From positions 49,069 through 113,068 of the forward strand of contig JAUNSC010000006.1 in assembly GCA_030539395.1 (NCBI GenBank): a DNA stretch of 64,000 nucleotides, written 5' to 3'. The notes under the pieces are model-generated. The model did not search any database, was not told the DNA's origin, and saw nothing but the letters and a program-made list of their open reading frames with translations. Below are positions 28,613 to 36,897 of the stretch, piece by piece. Within the stretch, counting starts at the first letter, position 1. Each line of letters begins with the position of its first letter. The position numbers and the translations under genes are program-made. This DNA is from Eubacteriales bacterium (GTDB taxonomy: Bacteria > Bacillota > Clostridia > Lachnospirales > Lachnospiraceae).

Positions 28613-30526
28613 ATGAGACACGGATTTGTGAAGGTGGCAGCGGTTACACCGGATTTGAAAGTGGCGGATTGTATTTTTAATGCAGCGCAGACCTGCGTAA
28701 AAATGAAAGAGGCAGCAGATGCAGGTGCAAAGATTATTGTATTTCCGGAACTTGGACTTACAGGATATACTTGCAGTGATCTGTTCTGGCAGGAACACCT
28801 TCTGACATCGGCAAAACATGAACTTCATCAGATTATTTTTGCCTCGAAGGATGTAGATGCTCTTGTTTTTGTAGGATTGCCGTGGGAGAAAGAAGGAAAA
28901 CTGTACAATGTGGCTGCAGCTATAAGCCGCGGAAGACTTTTGGGGTTGATTCCGAAACATTTTCTTCCTAATTATGCAGAATTCTATGAAGCACGCCATT
29001 TTACACCGGGAGAGCGCACAGTTACCTGGGTGGAATTCGAGGGTACTCCTGTTCCTTTCGGCATGAACCAGTTGTTTTGCTGTAAAGAAATGGAGGGATT
29101 GGCTGTTGCAGCGGAAGTATGTGAAGATTTGTGGGTGCCTGATCCGCCAAGCACAGAACATGCTCTTGCCGGTGCTACAGTAATTGTTAATTTATCGGCC
29201 AGCGATGAAAATACGGGAAAGAGCCGTTATCGGGAAGCCCTGGTGGCAAATCAGTCAGCAAGACTGGTCAGCGGTTATATCTATGCCAGTGCGGGGGACG
29301 GGGAGTCTACGACAGATCTTGTGTTCGGAGGCCATAATCTGATTGCGGAAAATGGCAGCATTCTGAATCAGTCTCCGCGTTTTCAGAAAGGGATCACATA
29401 CAGCGAACTGGATATTCATAAACTCCGCAGTGAGCGCAGGAGGATGACGACCTTCCATGCCGGCGGTACGGAAGTTTACGAAAAAATCGCATTTCATCTG
29501 GAGAAAGAGGAAACACAGTTAACACGCCATATGGCCCCGATGCCTTTTGTTCCGTCAGGAAAGACTGACAGAGACCGCAGATGCGAGGAAATTCTCACCA
29601 TTCAGGCGCTGGGACTGAAAAAGAGGATTGAGCATACAGGCTGCAAGTCTTTTGTTGTAGGAATTTCAGGCGGATTGGATTCTACGCTGGCACTGCTGGT
29701 TATCTCAAAAGCAGTAGATATGCTTGGCATGGACCGGAAAAATATTCTTTCTGTTACAATGCCGTGTTTCGGAACGACGGACAGAACATACCGGAATGCC
29801 TGTGAACTTACAGAAAAACTGGGCGCCTGTCTTTGTGAAATCAATATAAAAGAGGCGGTAAATGTTCATTTTAAGGACATTGGTCATGATCCGGAAAATC
29901 ATGATGTCACATATGAAAATTCTCAGGCGAGAGAGCGGACACAGATTCTGATGGATCTGGCTAACCAGAGCGGCGGTATGGTAATCGGAACAGGCGACTT
30001 GTCTGAACTTGCTCTTGGATGGGCCACATATAATGGGGACCATATGTCTATGTATGCGGTAAACGCATCAATTCCCAAGACTCTGGTACGCCATCTTGTA
30101 AAATATTATGCAGATACCTGCGGAGATGAAAAATTATGTCAGGTGCTGCTGGATGTTCTGGATACACCGGTAAGCCCCGAGCTTCTGCCGCCCGAGGATG
30201 GCGTGATATCGCAGAAGACCGAGGATTTGGTGGGACCATATGAACTTCATGATTTCTTCCTGTATCATATGATGCGTTATGGAGAAGAACCGTCAAAGGT
30301 TTACCGTCTTGCAAAATATGCATTTGGTGACGCATATACACCGGAAACCATTTTGAAATGGCTGAAAACATTTTACCGGAGATTTTTTTCGCAGCAGTTT
30401 AAACGGTCCTGTCTTCCGGACGGACCGAAAGTGGGAAGCGTTGCCGTATCGCCCAGAGGAGATCTGCGCATGCCAAGTGATGCATGCGTGCGAATATGGA
30501 GCATGGAACTGGAACAATTATCATAG
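28613..30526 (+). CDS. nadE: Glutamine-dependent NAD(+) synthase
   Basis: 637 residues with two domains. The N-terminal nitrilase-type glutaminase has E45 in FPELGLTGYT, a lysine in GLIPKHFLPNY and the cysteine in AEVCEDLW, which form the Glu-Lys-Cys triad and release ammonia. The C-terminal synthetase has the ATP-pyrophosphatase P-loop GISGGLDST near 345 and GTGDLSELALGW. It amidates nicotinate adenine dinucleotide. AAGGAGGAG precedes the ATG. Last gene of the seven-gene run. Confidence 0.96.
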   Translation: MRHGFVKVAAVTPDLKVADCIFNAAQTCVKMKEAADAGAKIIVFPELGLTGYTCSDLFWQEHLLTSAKHELHQIIFASKDVDALVFVGLPWEKEGKLYNVAAAISRGRLLGLIPKHFLPNYAEFYEARHFTPGERTVTWVEFEGTPVPFGMNQLFCCKEMEGLAVAAEVCEDLWVPDPPSTEHALAGATVIVNLSASDENTGKSRYREALVANQSARLVSGYIYASAGDGESTTDLVFGGHNLIAENGSILNQSPRFQKGITYSELDIHKLRSERRRMTTFHAGGTEVYEKIAFHLEKEETQLTRHMAPMPFVPSGKTDRDRRCEEILTIQALGLKKRIEHTGCKSFVVGISGGLDSTLALLVISKAVDMLGMDRKNILSVTMPCFGTTDRTYRNACELTEKLGACLCEINIKEAVNVHFKDIGHDPENHDVTYENSQARERTQILMDLANQSGGMVIGTGDLSELALGWATYNGDHMSMYAVNASIPKTLVRHLVKYYADTCGDEKLCQVLLDVLDTPVSPELLPPEDGVISQKTEDLVGPYELHDFFLYHMMRYGEEPSKVYRLAKYAFGDAYTPETILKWLKTFYRRFFSQQFKRSCLPDGPKVGSVAVSPRGDLRMPSDACVRIWSMELEQLS

Positions 30527-30532
30527 GCAATA

Positions 30533-30973
30533 TCAGGATGCTTTGGAAGCGGCTGTTTCCAAAGCATCATTTATTGCTTCAAGAAGCATCTGAGAGGTGT
30601 ACTGGGAAGATGCTTCATAGTAGATGTCATCTGTGGACTGGGACTGACAGATTTGTGCTTCCAGATTATCCAGCGTAGGCTGCATCAGCGGAAACATGGC
30701 AGAAGCAGATTCACTTAAGTACACCAGATCAATACTGTTGATGTGAGATTCATCTACCCGGACTTCCAGATTCATCGCATTGTTATTAAGAGTGATCTGG
30801 GTCGTGTATACACCGGGTGTGTACAGATTTTTTCGGGATCCGGAGACCTTTTCTGCTGACGGCCGGAACATCATGAACAGCAGGATGATGAAGATGATGG
30901 CAAATGCAGCGAAAATGCCGGTATAGATGACGTCTTTTTTCTTCATGACCAGGATTTTTGTTTTTGAACTCAT
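30533..30973 (-). CDS. Membrane-anchored FMN-binding-like protein
   Basis: 146 residues. A lysine-rich N-terminus leads into one membrane segment (about 15-36), then an outside domain. TPGVYTTQITLNNNAMNLEVRVDE, with the late YEASSQYTSQMLLEAI, has the shape of the small FMN-binding domain, but the usual SGAT threonine that carries FMN is replaced by SSQYTS, so cofactor attachment is doubtful. AAAGGAG lies 7 nt before the ATG. It is divergent from the germination gene and its 3' end overlaps a shared hairpin. Confidence 0.65.
   Translation of the reverse strand: MSSKTKILVMKKKDVIYTGIFAAFAIIFIILLFMMFRPSAEKVSGSRKNLYTPGVYTTQITLNNNAMNLEVRVDESHINSIDLVYLSESASAMFPLMQPTLDNLEAQICQSQSTDDIYYEASSQYTSQMLLEAINDALETAASKAS
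30537..30568. terminator. Hairpin between nadE and the convergent gene
   Basis: A perfect 12-bp stem GATGCTTTGGAA / TTCCAAAGCATC with an 8-nt loop, 10 bp after the nadE stop and inside the last codons of the minus-strand gene. A weak T-rich stretch follows on the + strand. Probably a shared terminator. Confidence 0.55.
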
Positions 30974-31048
30974 GGTAAACTCCTTTAGATATGTATTTGT
31001 ACATTCTATGCCGGATGGATGTTTAAGTGAACCGGAAAAGAAAATAAA

Positions 31049-31076
31049 TTGGCATTAAAAGTGCATGGAATAAGAT
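31049..31076 (+). promoter_or_regulatory. Candidate promoter of the germination gene
   Basis: TTGGCA (31049-31054), 16 bp, TAAGAT (31071-31076). If used, transcription would begin inside the left arm of the following hairpin and weaken it. A forespore sigma-factor site was looked for and not found convincingly. Confidence 0.35.
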
Positions 31077-31125
31077 AAACTCCTTTGGGGACACTAAATG
31101 TGAAGAATCCTCAAAGGAGTTTTTT
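31077..31125 (+). promoter_or_regulatory. Terminator-like hairpin containing the ribosome site of the germination gene
   Basis: A 15-bp stem (31077-31091 with 31108-31122, one G-U pair) with a 16-nt loop and six T reaching the ATG at 31126. The right arm contains AAAGGAG, the only ribosome site for the gene. The structure would end transcripts from upstream and also hide the site in any RNA that includes both arms. Confidence 0.65.
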
Positions 31126-32529
31126 ATGGAAGAAAAAATTGGAACAAATCTTTATGAGAATATGGAATATTTTCATAGTGTACTGCAGGTGCAGAAAAAC
31201 TTTGATATTATTTACCGCATGCTGAGTGTGGGAGATAAAAATGCCTGTATTTATTTTATTGATGGGTTTATCAAAGACGATATTATGGAAAAACTCCTGG
31301 AGTTTTTCTATTCACTTACACCGGAAGATCTCCCGGAGACCAGCCATGATCTGACACACAACTATATTCCATATGTGGAAGTGGATATGCTGGAAGACAG
31401 GCAGGATATCATCACCAATATTTTATCGGGAGTAGTATGCCTTCTCATTGATGGTTACGAGAAATGTTTTGCCATTGACTGCAGGACCTATCCGATGCGC
31501 AGTGTGGAGGAACCGGAAAAAGATAAATCTCTGCGGGGATCGAGAGATGGGTTTGTGGAGACGGTAGTATTTAATACAGCACTGATCAGAAGAAGGATCA
31601 GAAGTCCCAAACTTACGATGGAAATGCTTAATGCCGGGACAAGTTCCAAAAGCGATATTGTCCTGTGTTATATGAGCGATCGTGTTGATGAGGAACTGTT
31701 GTCCAATCTGCGCTCTAAAATCGAGTCACTGCAGATAGAGGCTCTGCCCATGAATCAGGAGAGTCTGGCAGAGGCCATCTACAGAAGAAAGTGGTACAAT
31801 CCTTTTCCTAAATTTAAGTATACCGAAAGACCGGATTCGACAGCAGCAAGTGTTCTTGACGGGAAAATAGCGATGCTTGTAGATAATGCTCCCACTGCGA
31901 TTTTATTGCCGGTAACTTTATTTGACATTATGGATGAGGCGGATGATTACTATTTTCCGCCCATAACGGGAAGTTATCTGCGCCTGACCAGACTGGTAAT
32001 TGCAATTTTATCCCTGATACTGACACCGCTCTGGCTGCTGCTTGTACAAAATCCACAATGGATTCCTGACTGGCTTGACTTCATCAAGGTGGCAGATGAG
32101 GTGCATGTGCCTGTTCTTCTTCAACTGTTGATTCTGGAATTTTCCATAGACGGTCTGAAACTTGCAGCAGTAAATTCTCCTCAGACATTATCTACACCCT
32201 TAAGTGTGATAGCCGGTATTGTAGTAGGAGAGTTCGCGGTAAAATCCGGCTGGTTTAACAGTGAGGCCATGCTTTACATGGCGTTTGTTGCCATTGCAAA
32301 CTATACCCAGTCAAATTTTGAACTGGGATATGCACTTAAATTCATGAGAATTATTCTTTTGATACTGACCGGAATCTGGAATGGATGGGGATTTGCGGCA
32401 GGATTATTTCTTTCTTTCTGCCTGATCTGTTTTAACCGTACCATTTCAGGAGACAGTTATCTCTATCCTTTGATACCGCTTAAACCGCGGGTGTTATTAA
32501 ATCGAATTTTTAGAAAAAGAACTGAATAA
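31126..32529 (+). CDS. GerA/SpoVAF-family spore germination membrane protein
   Basis: 467 residues. The N-terminal soluble domain (about 1-240) has NFDIIYRMLSVG and IYFIDGFIKDD, followed by LVDNAPTAILLPVTLFD, and about five membrane segments between 285 and 440. This is the GerA (A-subunit) family that senses germinants in the spore inner membrane. No B or C subunit lies next to it, so a stand-alone SpoVAF-like member is more likely than a full GerA receptor. The hairpin at the ribosome site suggests tight control. Confidence 0.88.
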   Translation: MEEKIGTNLYENMEYFHSVLQVQKNFDIIYRMLSVGDKNACIYFIDGFIKDDIMEKLLEFFYSLTPEDLPETSHDLTHNYIPYVEVDMLEDRQDIITNILSGVVCLLIDGYEKCFAIDCRTYPMRSVEEPEKDKSLRGSRDGFVETVVFNTALIRRRIRSPKLTMEMLNAGTSSKSDIVLCYMSDRVDEELLSNLRSKIESLQIEALPMNQESLAEAIYRRKWYNPFPKFKYTERPDSTAASVLDGKIAMLVDNAPTAILLPVTLFDIMDEADDYYFPPITGSYLRLTRLVIAILSLILTPLWLLLVQNPQWIPDWLDFIKVADEVHVPVLLQLLILEFSIDGLKLAAVNSPQTLSTPLSVIAGIVVGEFAVKSGWFNSEAMLYMAFVAIANYTQSNFELGYALKFMRIILLILTGIWNGWGFAAGLFLSFCLICFNRTISGDSYLYPLIPLKPRVLLNRIFRKRTE

Positions 32530-32604
32530 TATATGAAAAACAAGAGATATTATTATCGAGGATAATCTTATATTCCAGCATAATGAAAAAGGAGGCTTTA
32601 TTTT

Positions 32605-33069
32605 ATGAGGCGCTTAAAAAAAGAAATAGCAGTTCTTACGGTTTTGATCTGCCTTGGGGCAGGTCTGACAGGATGTGGTGACAACAATGATAATACGTCA
32701 GCAACCGAGACCGGCACTATGACGGAAACAACGACAGGCACGAATGGAAATGGTACAAATGATAACAATGACAGGAACAACAATTCAGATGATAAAGACA
32801 ATAATGGCAGCGATGAGAATGGAGTTAATAACGGCGGTATCGTAAATGATGCCACCGACAATACAGGAAACAATGCAAACAATACGGATAACAACAACGT
32901 AAATGATAATAATAACGAGGGCGGTCTGAGTGAAGTCGGCGAAGGAATCGGTGAAGTCGGAGACGGTATCATCGACGGAGCAGAAGATATTGTAGATGAT
33001 GTGACAGGAGACGGACCGGCGGAAAACAGGAATGTAAATACGAATGACGGAAATACGGATAATCCGTAA
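32605..33069 (+). CDS. Asn/Asp/Gly-rich putative lipoprotein
   Basis: 154 residues. The N-terminal signal has a basic start (MRRLKKE), a hydrophobic core and a lipobox LTGC at about residues 21-24, so it should be lipid-anchored. The rest, about 130 residues, is low-complexity Asn, Asp, Thr and Gly with few hydrophobic residues, except for a short glycine-rich EVGEGIGEVGDGI segment. AAGGAGG precedes the ATG. Its position after the germination gene hints at a spore-related role, but nothing more supports that. Confidence 0.7.
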   Translation: MRRLKKEIAVLTVLICLGAGLTGCGDNNDNTSATETGTMTETTTGTNGNGTNDNNDRNNNSDDKDNNGSDENGVNNGGIVNDATDNTGNNANNTDNNNVNDNNNEGGLSEVGEGIGEVGDGIIDGAEDIVDDVTGDGPAENRNVNTNDGNTDNP

Positions 33070-33080
33070 ATTTCAGGAAG

Positions 33081-33110
33081 TGAGCGCTGGGTGCCAGCGC
33101 TCATATTTTA
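33081..33110 (+). terminator. Intrinsic terminator after the lipoprotein gene
   Basis: A perfect 10-bp stem TGAGCGCTGG / CCAGCGCTCA with loop GTG, then TATTTTA. The T-rich tail runs into copy B of the dispersed palindrome. Confidence 0.85.
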
Positions 33111-33161
33111 TTTCACAGGAAAATGCGTCCTGTGAAATAAAGACCTATGGCAAACGATGCG
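33107..33161. repeat. Dispersed palindromic repeat, copy B
   Basis: 14-bp perfect arms (33107-33120 with 33128-33141) around loop AAATGCG, identical to the core of copy A at 21585-21619, followed by GGCAAACGATGCG at 33149-33161. The distance from core to block is one base shorter than in copy A. Like copy A it lies directly after a gene terminator. Confidence 0.85.
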
Positions 33162-33185
33162 AAGCGGATTGATCCACAATCGTGC

Positions 33186-33214
33186 TTGCGCTGGCATATG
33201 CAACGGGGTATACT
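33186..33214 (+). promoter_or_regulatory. Promoter of the hisA-type gene
   Basis: TTGCGC (33186-33191), 17 bp, TATACT (33209-33214), about 30 bp before the start codon and 25 bp after the end of the dispersed repeat. Confidence 0.6.
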
Positions 33215-33244
33215 GTGTATATGAGAAAGAAAAGGAGTGACGGT

Positions 33245-34036
33245 ATGCAGTTCAGACCGTGTATTGATATACATAATGGAAAGGTAAAACAGATTGTAGG
33301 AGGATCTTTAAGGGATGCCGGAGATCAGGCTTTTGAAAATTTTGTTTCAGAGCAGGACGGAGCCTTCTATGCCGGGTTCTATAAAAAAGATCATATAAGG
33401 GGAGGGCATATCATATTGCTTAATCCCGAGACTTCGGAATATTATGAGGAAACGAAAAAACAGGCTCTTGCCGCACTTTCTGCTTATCCGGGAGGCCTTC
33501 AGGTGGGAGGCGGTATCAGAGATGATAACGCAAAAGAGTGGATAGATCAGGGTGCATCCCATGTGATCGTTACCAGTTTTGTGTTCCGGGACGGGCAGTT
33601 AAATTATAATAATCTTGACAGGATGGTCCGGGCGGTTGGAAAAGACCATCTGGTACTGGACTTAAGCTGTCGCAAAAAAGATGGACAATATTATATAGTG
33701 ACGGATCGCTGGCAGAAATTTACGGATGTGGTGCTGACACCGGAGATATTGGATAAACTTTCAGCATACTGTGATGAGTTCCTGATCCATGCAGTGGATG
33801 TAGAGGGAAAAGCTTCAGGTATTGAGACAGACCTGGTCAGGATGCTGGGAGAGTGGAATGGCATTTCGGTGACATATGCAGGCGGTGTGGGAAATTTTGA
33901 TGACCTGGAGAAGCTTAAAAAATATGGCAGGGGAAAGGTAAATGTTACGATCGGAAGTGCCCTGGATCTGTTTGGCGGCAAAATGTCATATGAAAAAGTG
34001 TTGGAAATGTGTGGGGAGATAACGTCTGAATGCTGA
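33245..34036 (+). CDS. hisA: ProFAR isomerase HisA, eukaryotic-type
   Basis: 263 residues, TIM barrel. It isomerises ProFAR to PRFAR in histidine synthesis. The start MQFRPCIDIHNGKVKQIVGG, the middle LQVGGGIRDDNAKEWI and the late VTYAGGVGNFDDLEKL follow the eukaryotic-type HisA branch (as in plants and fungi) rather than the usual bacterial one, and its length is slightly larger. ATG 33245 is 7 nt after AAAGGAG; a longer frame from 33182 contains the promoter. No other his gene adjoins it; hisC is at 25296-26354. Confidence 0.85.
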   Translation: MQFRPCIDIHNGKVKQIVGGSLRDAGDQAFENFVSEQDGAFYAGFYKKDHIRGGHIILLNPETSEYYEETKKQALAALSAYPGGLQVGGGIRDDNAKEWIDQGASHVIVTSFVFRDGQLNYNNLDRMVRAVGKDHLVLDLSCRKKDGQYYIVTDRWQKFTDVVLTPEILDKLSAYCDEFLIHAVDVEGKASGIETDLVRMLGEWNGISVTYAGGVGNFDDLEKLKKYGRGKVNVTIGSALDLFGGKMSYEKVLEMCGEITSEC

Positions 34037-34073
34037 TTGCAGACGGAAAATGGCAGTTGTTCCAAATTTTGCG

Positions 34074-34102
34074 TTGAGAATCAAAGAAATAAATGATATG
34101 AT
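34074..34102 (+). promoter_or_regulatory. Sigma-A promoter for the HTH-kinase pair
   Basis: TTGAGA (34074-34079), 17 bp, TATGAT (34097-34102), about 45 bp before the GTG start of the HTH gene. Confidence 0.65.
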
Positions 34103-34147
34103 TAGAAAAAATTTTGTGAGATAAAGAAAAAGGGGAGGGGGATAAAC

Positions 34148-34606
34148 GTGATATTTGACAGCAGAAACGGGACAGAAAAAGATGATTTAAGCAGGGTCTC
34201 TACAGATCAGATCATCAATCAGATAAAAGAGGCACCGGTTCAGTTCTCACAGGAAAAGCTTGATATGATTCAAAGCAAACGCTTTGAAGATTATCTGAGA
34301 GAGTTGATGGAAAAATATCATTGCACACCCGGACAGATGATCATCCGCACATGCTTAAGTAAGCCATTTGTTTACCAGATCCTCAAAGGGGAAAGAGTTC
34401 CGGGAAGAGATGTGATCCTGCGCATCTGTTTTGCACTGAAGGCAGATTTGGACGAGACGCAGCGTCTTCTGACACTGGCGGAAAAGGGCGTGCTTTACCC
34501 AAAGGTAAAACGTGATGCGGCAATTCTGTGTTGTATAGAGTCTGGAAAATCACTGGAATATACAAATATGTTTCTGGAGGAGCACGGAGAAAAGAAATTA
34601 TTGTAG
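34148..34606 (+). CDS. Helix-turn-helix (XRE-like) protein
   Basis: 152 residues starting at GTG, with GGGGAGGGGGA about 7 nt upstream. A helix-turn-helix of the phage-repressor type is seen in LSKPFVYQILKGERVPGRD at about residues 70-88, after a long N-terminal helix. The C-terminal third looks like a short helical dimerisation region (RLLTLAEKGVLYPKVKR). It precedes the membrane kinase by 9 bp, so the two are probably one system. It could be a DNA-binding regulator or a kinase substrate. Confidence 0.7.
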   Translation: MIFDSRNGTEKDDLSRVSTDQIINQIKEAPVQFSQEKLDMIQSKRFEDYLRELMEKYHCTPGQMIIRTCLSKPFVYQILKGERVPGRDVILRICFALKADLDETQRLLTLAEKGVLYPKVKRDAAILCCIESGKSLEYTNMFLEEHGEKKLL

Positions 34607-34615
34607 GGAATACAT

Positions 34616-36616
34616 ATGGGCAGAGAGAAAAAGAAACATGCTGCAATGAAATACAAAGAGGAAGAACAGCGCTTCCGGGAGCTTTATGCGCAGGGCACAG
34701 AACTTCCGAAGGGAATGAAAGACAGACTCCGTATTGCATCCTGTCTCTCATATCAGGAGGAACAACAGGTCTATCTGGCAGAAGATGAAAATGGTCATTA
34801 TTCTGTGCTGAAAAGAGCAACAGGCAGCCGGCTGGCACTTCTCAAAAAAGAGGCGGAAAATTTACAGAATGTTCGTTTTTCTTTTTTTCCGCGATTTCAG
34901 GATTGGGCTGAAGAAAATGGTGAAGGCTGGCTTCAGAGAGAATATATATCAGGTGATACGCTGTGGGAGCAGGTAGAAAAAAACGGGCCATTTACTCCGC
35001 AAAAAGCAGATGAACTGGCAACACGTATATGCGTGATGGCACAGAGCCTTCATTTTTGTACTCCGCCGGTGATACACCGGGACATCAAGCCTCAGAACAT
35101 AGTAATGACACCGGAAGGAAATCTGTTCTTTATCGATGTGGGCACTGCCCGCCAGTACAGGGAGGATGCGGGACGTGATACGGTGCTTGTGGGAACACGG
35201 CTGACAGCGGCGCCGGAGCAGTATGGATACCGTCAGACAGATTGCCGGACGGATATCTATGCCCTGGGCGTGCTGTACCTGTATCTGCTTACAGGGTATC
35301 TGGATATACAAAAAGCCGGAGCATTGAATCTGATTTCACCGGCTCGCCGCCAGGTGATTGAAAAATGCACGAGATTAGATCCTGGGGAACGTTATCAGAA
35401 TTGTGGGGAACTGATGGAGGCGCTGAAAGCAGCCGACAATAATACTGCTCCAGGTACAGTCAGGAAGAAGCTTTTTGCAAAGGCCATGATACTGGCAGCG
35501 GCGTTTTTCAGTTTGATTGCAGGGATCAGTGTCTGGCGTATCGGGCAGGCGGATAACTCGCCTTACCAGTTCCGGTCAGAGATTATCGGGCAGGCGGTGC
35601 GGGAACAGCTTGGAAAAGAAGAAGGAGACGTCACCAGGAAAGAACTGCTGCAGATAGATACTTTGCGGATATGCGGAAACCATATCTTAAAGGATGGGGA
35701 AATACATTCGCAGTATGGTACGAATCATACTGTGGCAGATGGAAGCGGGTACAGCTGTGATATAAGTGATGAAACCGGCTCAATTGAAAATATCAGTGAC
35801 TGTGCCTATATGAAAAACCTTCGTAAGCTGGTTTTAGATAACCAGCAGATCATAGACATTTCGCCATTAAAGGAACTGCCTCTTGAAAGTGTCAGTCTTT
35901 GCGGAAACCCGATTTTAGATCTGGCACCGCTTAAAGGGAAAGAAACGCTGGAAGAACTGAGGATAGAAGATACAAATGTTAAAAGTCTGACGGAGGTTTC
36001 CGGGTGCAAAAGCCTCAGGAAACTTGGGATTGCGTGCACAGTGATAGAAGATTTAAATCCGATCACCCATCTTCAGCTGGAAGAAGTTACGATGCTGGTC
36101 CCCGGGGAGGGAGCTATGGAAATCCTGGCGGAGCTTCCTTTAAAAAAATTGATCATACATTCATGGGACGGGGAAATTGATGAGGCGGCAGGGCAGATCA
36201 CTTCGCTGGAATCACTGACAATATATAGTTACTGGCACAGTACGCTGGAACCGCTTTTAGGGCTGACAAACCTGAAAGAACTGAATCTGTATGGCAGCGG
36301 ACTGTCAAGCCTGGAGGGAATAGGGAATTTTAAAGAACTGGATTCATTGGGAGTGGGCAATACAAGGATAAGCGATCTGACACCGCTGGAAGAAGCGGAA
36401 AAGATCAGCAATCTGTATGTAGAAAACACAGCGGTCATGGATTTTTCTGTTCTGAAAGATCTGCAGGAACTGCACAGAATAAAATGTGATGACATTCAAT
36501 TGGAAGAAATCAGGAAAATTATATCGGACCCATGGTTTGTGATAGACAGCCAACCCAGGACGGCAGAGGATCAGGAGGTTTCGGAGGCGAAATCGCTTCC
36601 GGAACTATTTGCGTAA
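34616..36616 (+). CDS. Transmembrane Ser/Thr protein kinase with leucine-rich repeats
   Basis: 666 residues. A kinase domain (about 45-275) carries K66 in SVLKRA, catalytic HRDIKPQN at 154-161 and AAPEQYG near 198; the usual DFG is DVG (174-176), and the glycine-rich loop is not recognisable. One membrane segment (about 287-307) puts the C-terminal part outside, where at least nine SDS22-like leucine-rich repeats of 21-22 residues occupy about 400-640 (for example ISPLKELPLESVSLCGNPI). Likely a receptor-type kinase that senses an extracellular partner. It begins 9 bp after the HTH gene. Confidence 0.85.
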   Translation: MGREKKKHAAMKYKEEEQRFRELYAQGTELPKGMKDRLRIASCLSYQEEQQVYLAEDENGHYSVLKRATGSRLALLKKEAENLQNVRFSFFPRFQDWAEENGEGWLQREYISGDTLWEQVEKNGPFTPQKADELATRICVMAQSLHFCTPPVIHRDIKPQNIVMTPEGNLFFIDVGTARQYREDAGRDTVLVGTRLTAAPEQYGYRQTDCRTDIYALGVLYLYLLTGYLDIQKAGALNLISPARRQVIEKCTRLDPGERYQNCGELMEALKAADNNTAPGTVRKKLFAKAMILAAAFFSLIAGISVWRIGQADNSPYQFRSEIIGQAVREQLGKEEGDVTRKELLQIDTLRICGNHILKDGEIHSQYGTNHTVADGSGYSCDISDETGSIENISDCAYMKNLRKLVLDNQQIIDISPLKELPLESVSLCGNPILDLAPLKGKETLEELRIEDTNVKSLTEVSGCKSLRKLGIACTVIEDLNPITHLQLEEVTMLVPGEGAMEILAELPLKKLIIHSWDGEIDEAAGQITSLESLTIYSYWHSTLEPLLGLTNLKELNLYGSGLSSLEGIGNFKELDSLGVGNTRISDLTPLEEAEKISNLYVENTAVMDFSVLKDLQELHRIKCDDIQLEEIRKIISDPWFVIDSQPRTAEDQEVSEAKSLPELFA

Positions 36617-36622
36617 AGGTCT

Positions 36623-36664
36623 GCTGCCAGTATACTAAAATCTGGAAGAGCAGCTATTTTCTTT
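36623..36664 (+). terminator. Weak hairpin after the kinase gene
   Basis: GCTGC-CAG and CTGG-GCAGC can form a stem with an internal loop, followed by TATTTTCTTTT. The stem is interrupted, so this is a weak candidate only. Confidence 0.35.
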
Positions 36665-36699
36665 TAACAGGAAATCTGAGTATACAGGAGCCGGGGGAT

Positions 36700-36843
36700 A
36701 TGGAGAGAGTCCCTCAGCCGGTGCAGCAGATAAATTCAGTTGGGAAAAATGTTTTGCGGTATGCGTTAGACATACCAGAAAAGATACGCAGAAAGAGTGA
36801 GACCGGATTTAAAGGACTGATTGAAAAAAGGACATGGTTATGA
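36700..36843 (+). CDS. Possible small protein of 47 residues
   Basis: ATG 36700 has CAGGAG 9 nt upstream and runs to TGA at 36841-36843, inside the spacer of the hpf promoter. The product is basic at its end (KIRRKSETGFKGL) and has no recognised family. It occupies a 281-bp stretch that otherwise holds only the weak hairpin and the hpf promoter. Codon use cannot settle it; it may be chance. Confidence 0.2.
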   Translation: MERVPQPVQQINSVGKNVLRYALDIPEKIRRKSETGFKGLIEKRTWL

Positions 36844-36849
36844 TATAAT
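36821..36849 (+). promoter_or_regulatory. Strong sigma-A promoter for hpf
   Basis: TTGAAA (36821-36826), 17 bp and consensus TATAAT (36844-36849), about 49 bp before the hpf start. Confidence 0.8.
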
Positions 36850-36897
36850 ATCTGCATGGGAAGGATTCTCATAAATCCATCGAAAAGGAGTGATAGC

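Noticed and set aside
34140-36616. HTH and kinase as a toxin-antitoxin (HipBA) pair
   Set aside because: The kinase is a membrane Hanks-type enzyme with LRRs, not a HipA fold, and the HTH protein is much larger than HipB.
36532-36843. 103-codon frame overlapping the kinase gene end
   Set aside because: Its first half lies inside the kinase gene in another frame. Only the shorter version from ATG 36700 was kept, with low confidence.
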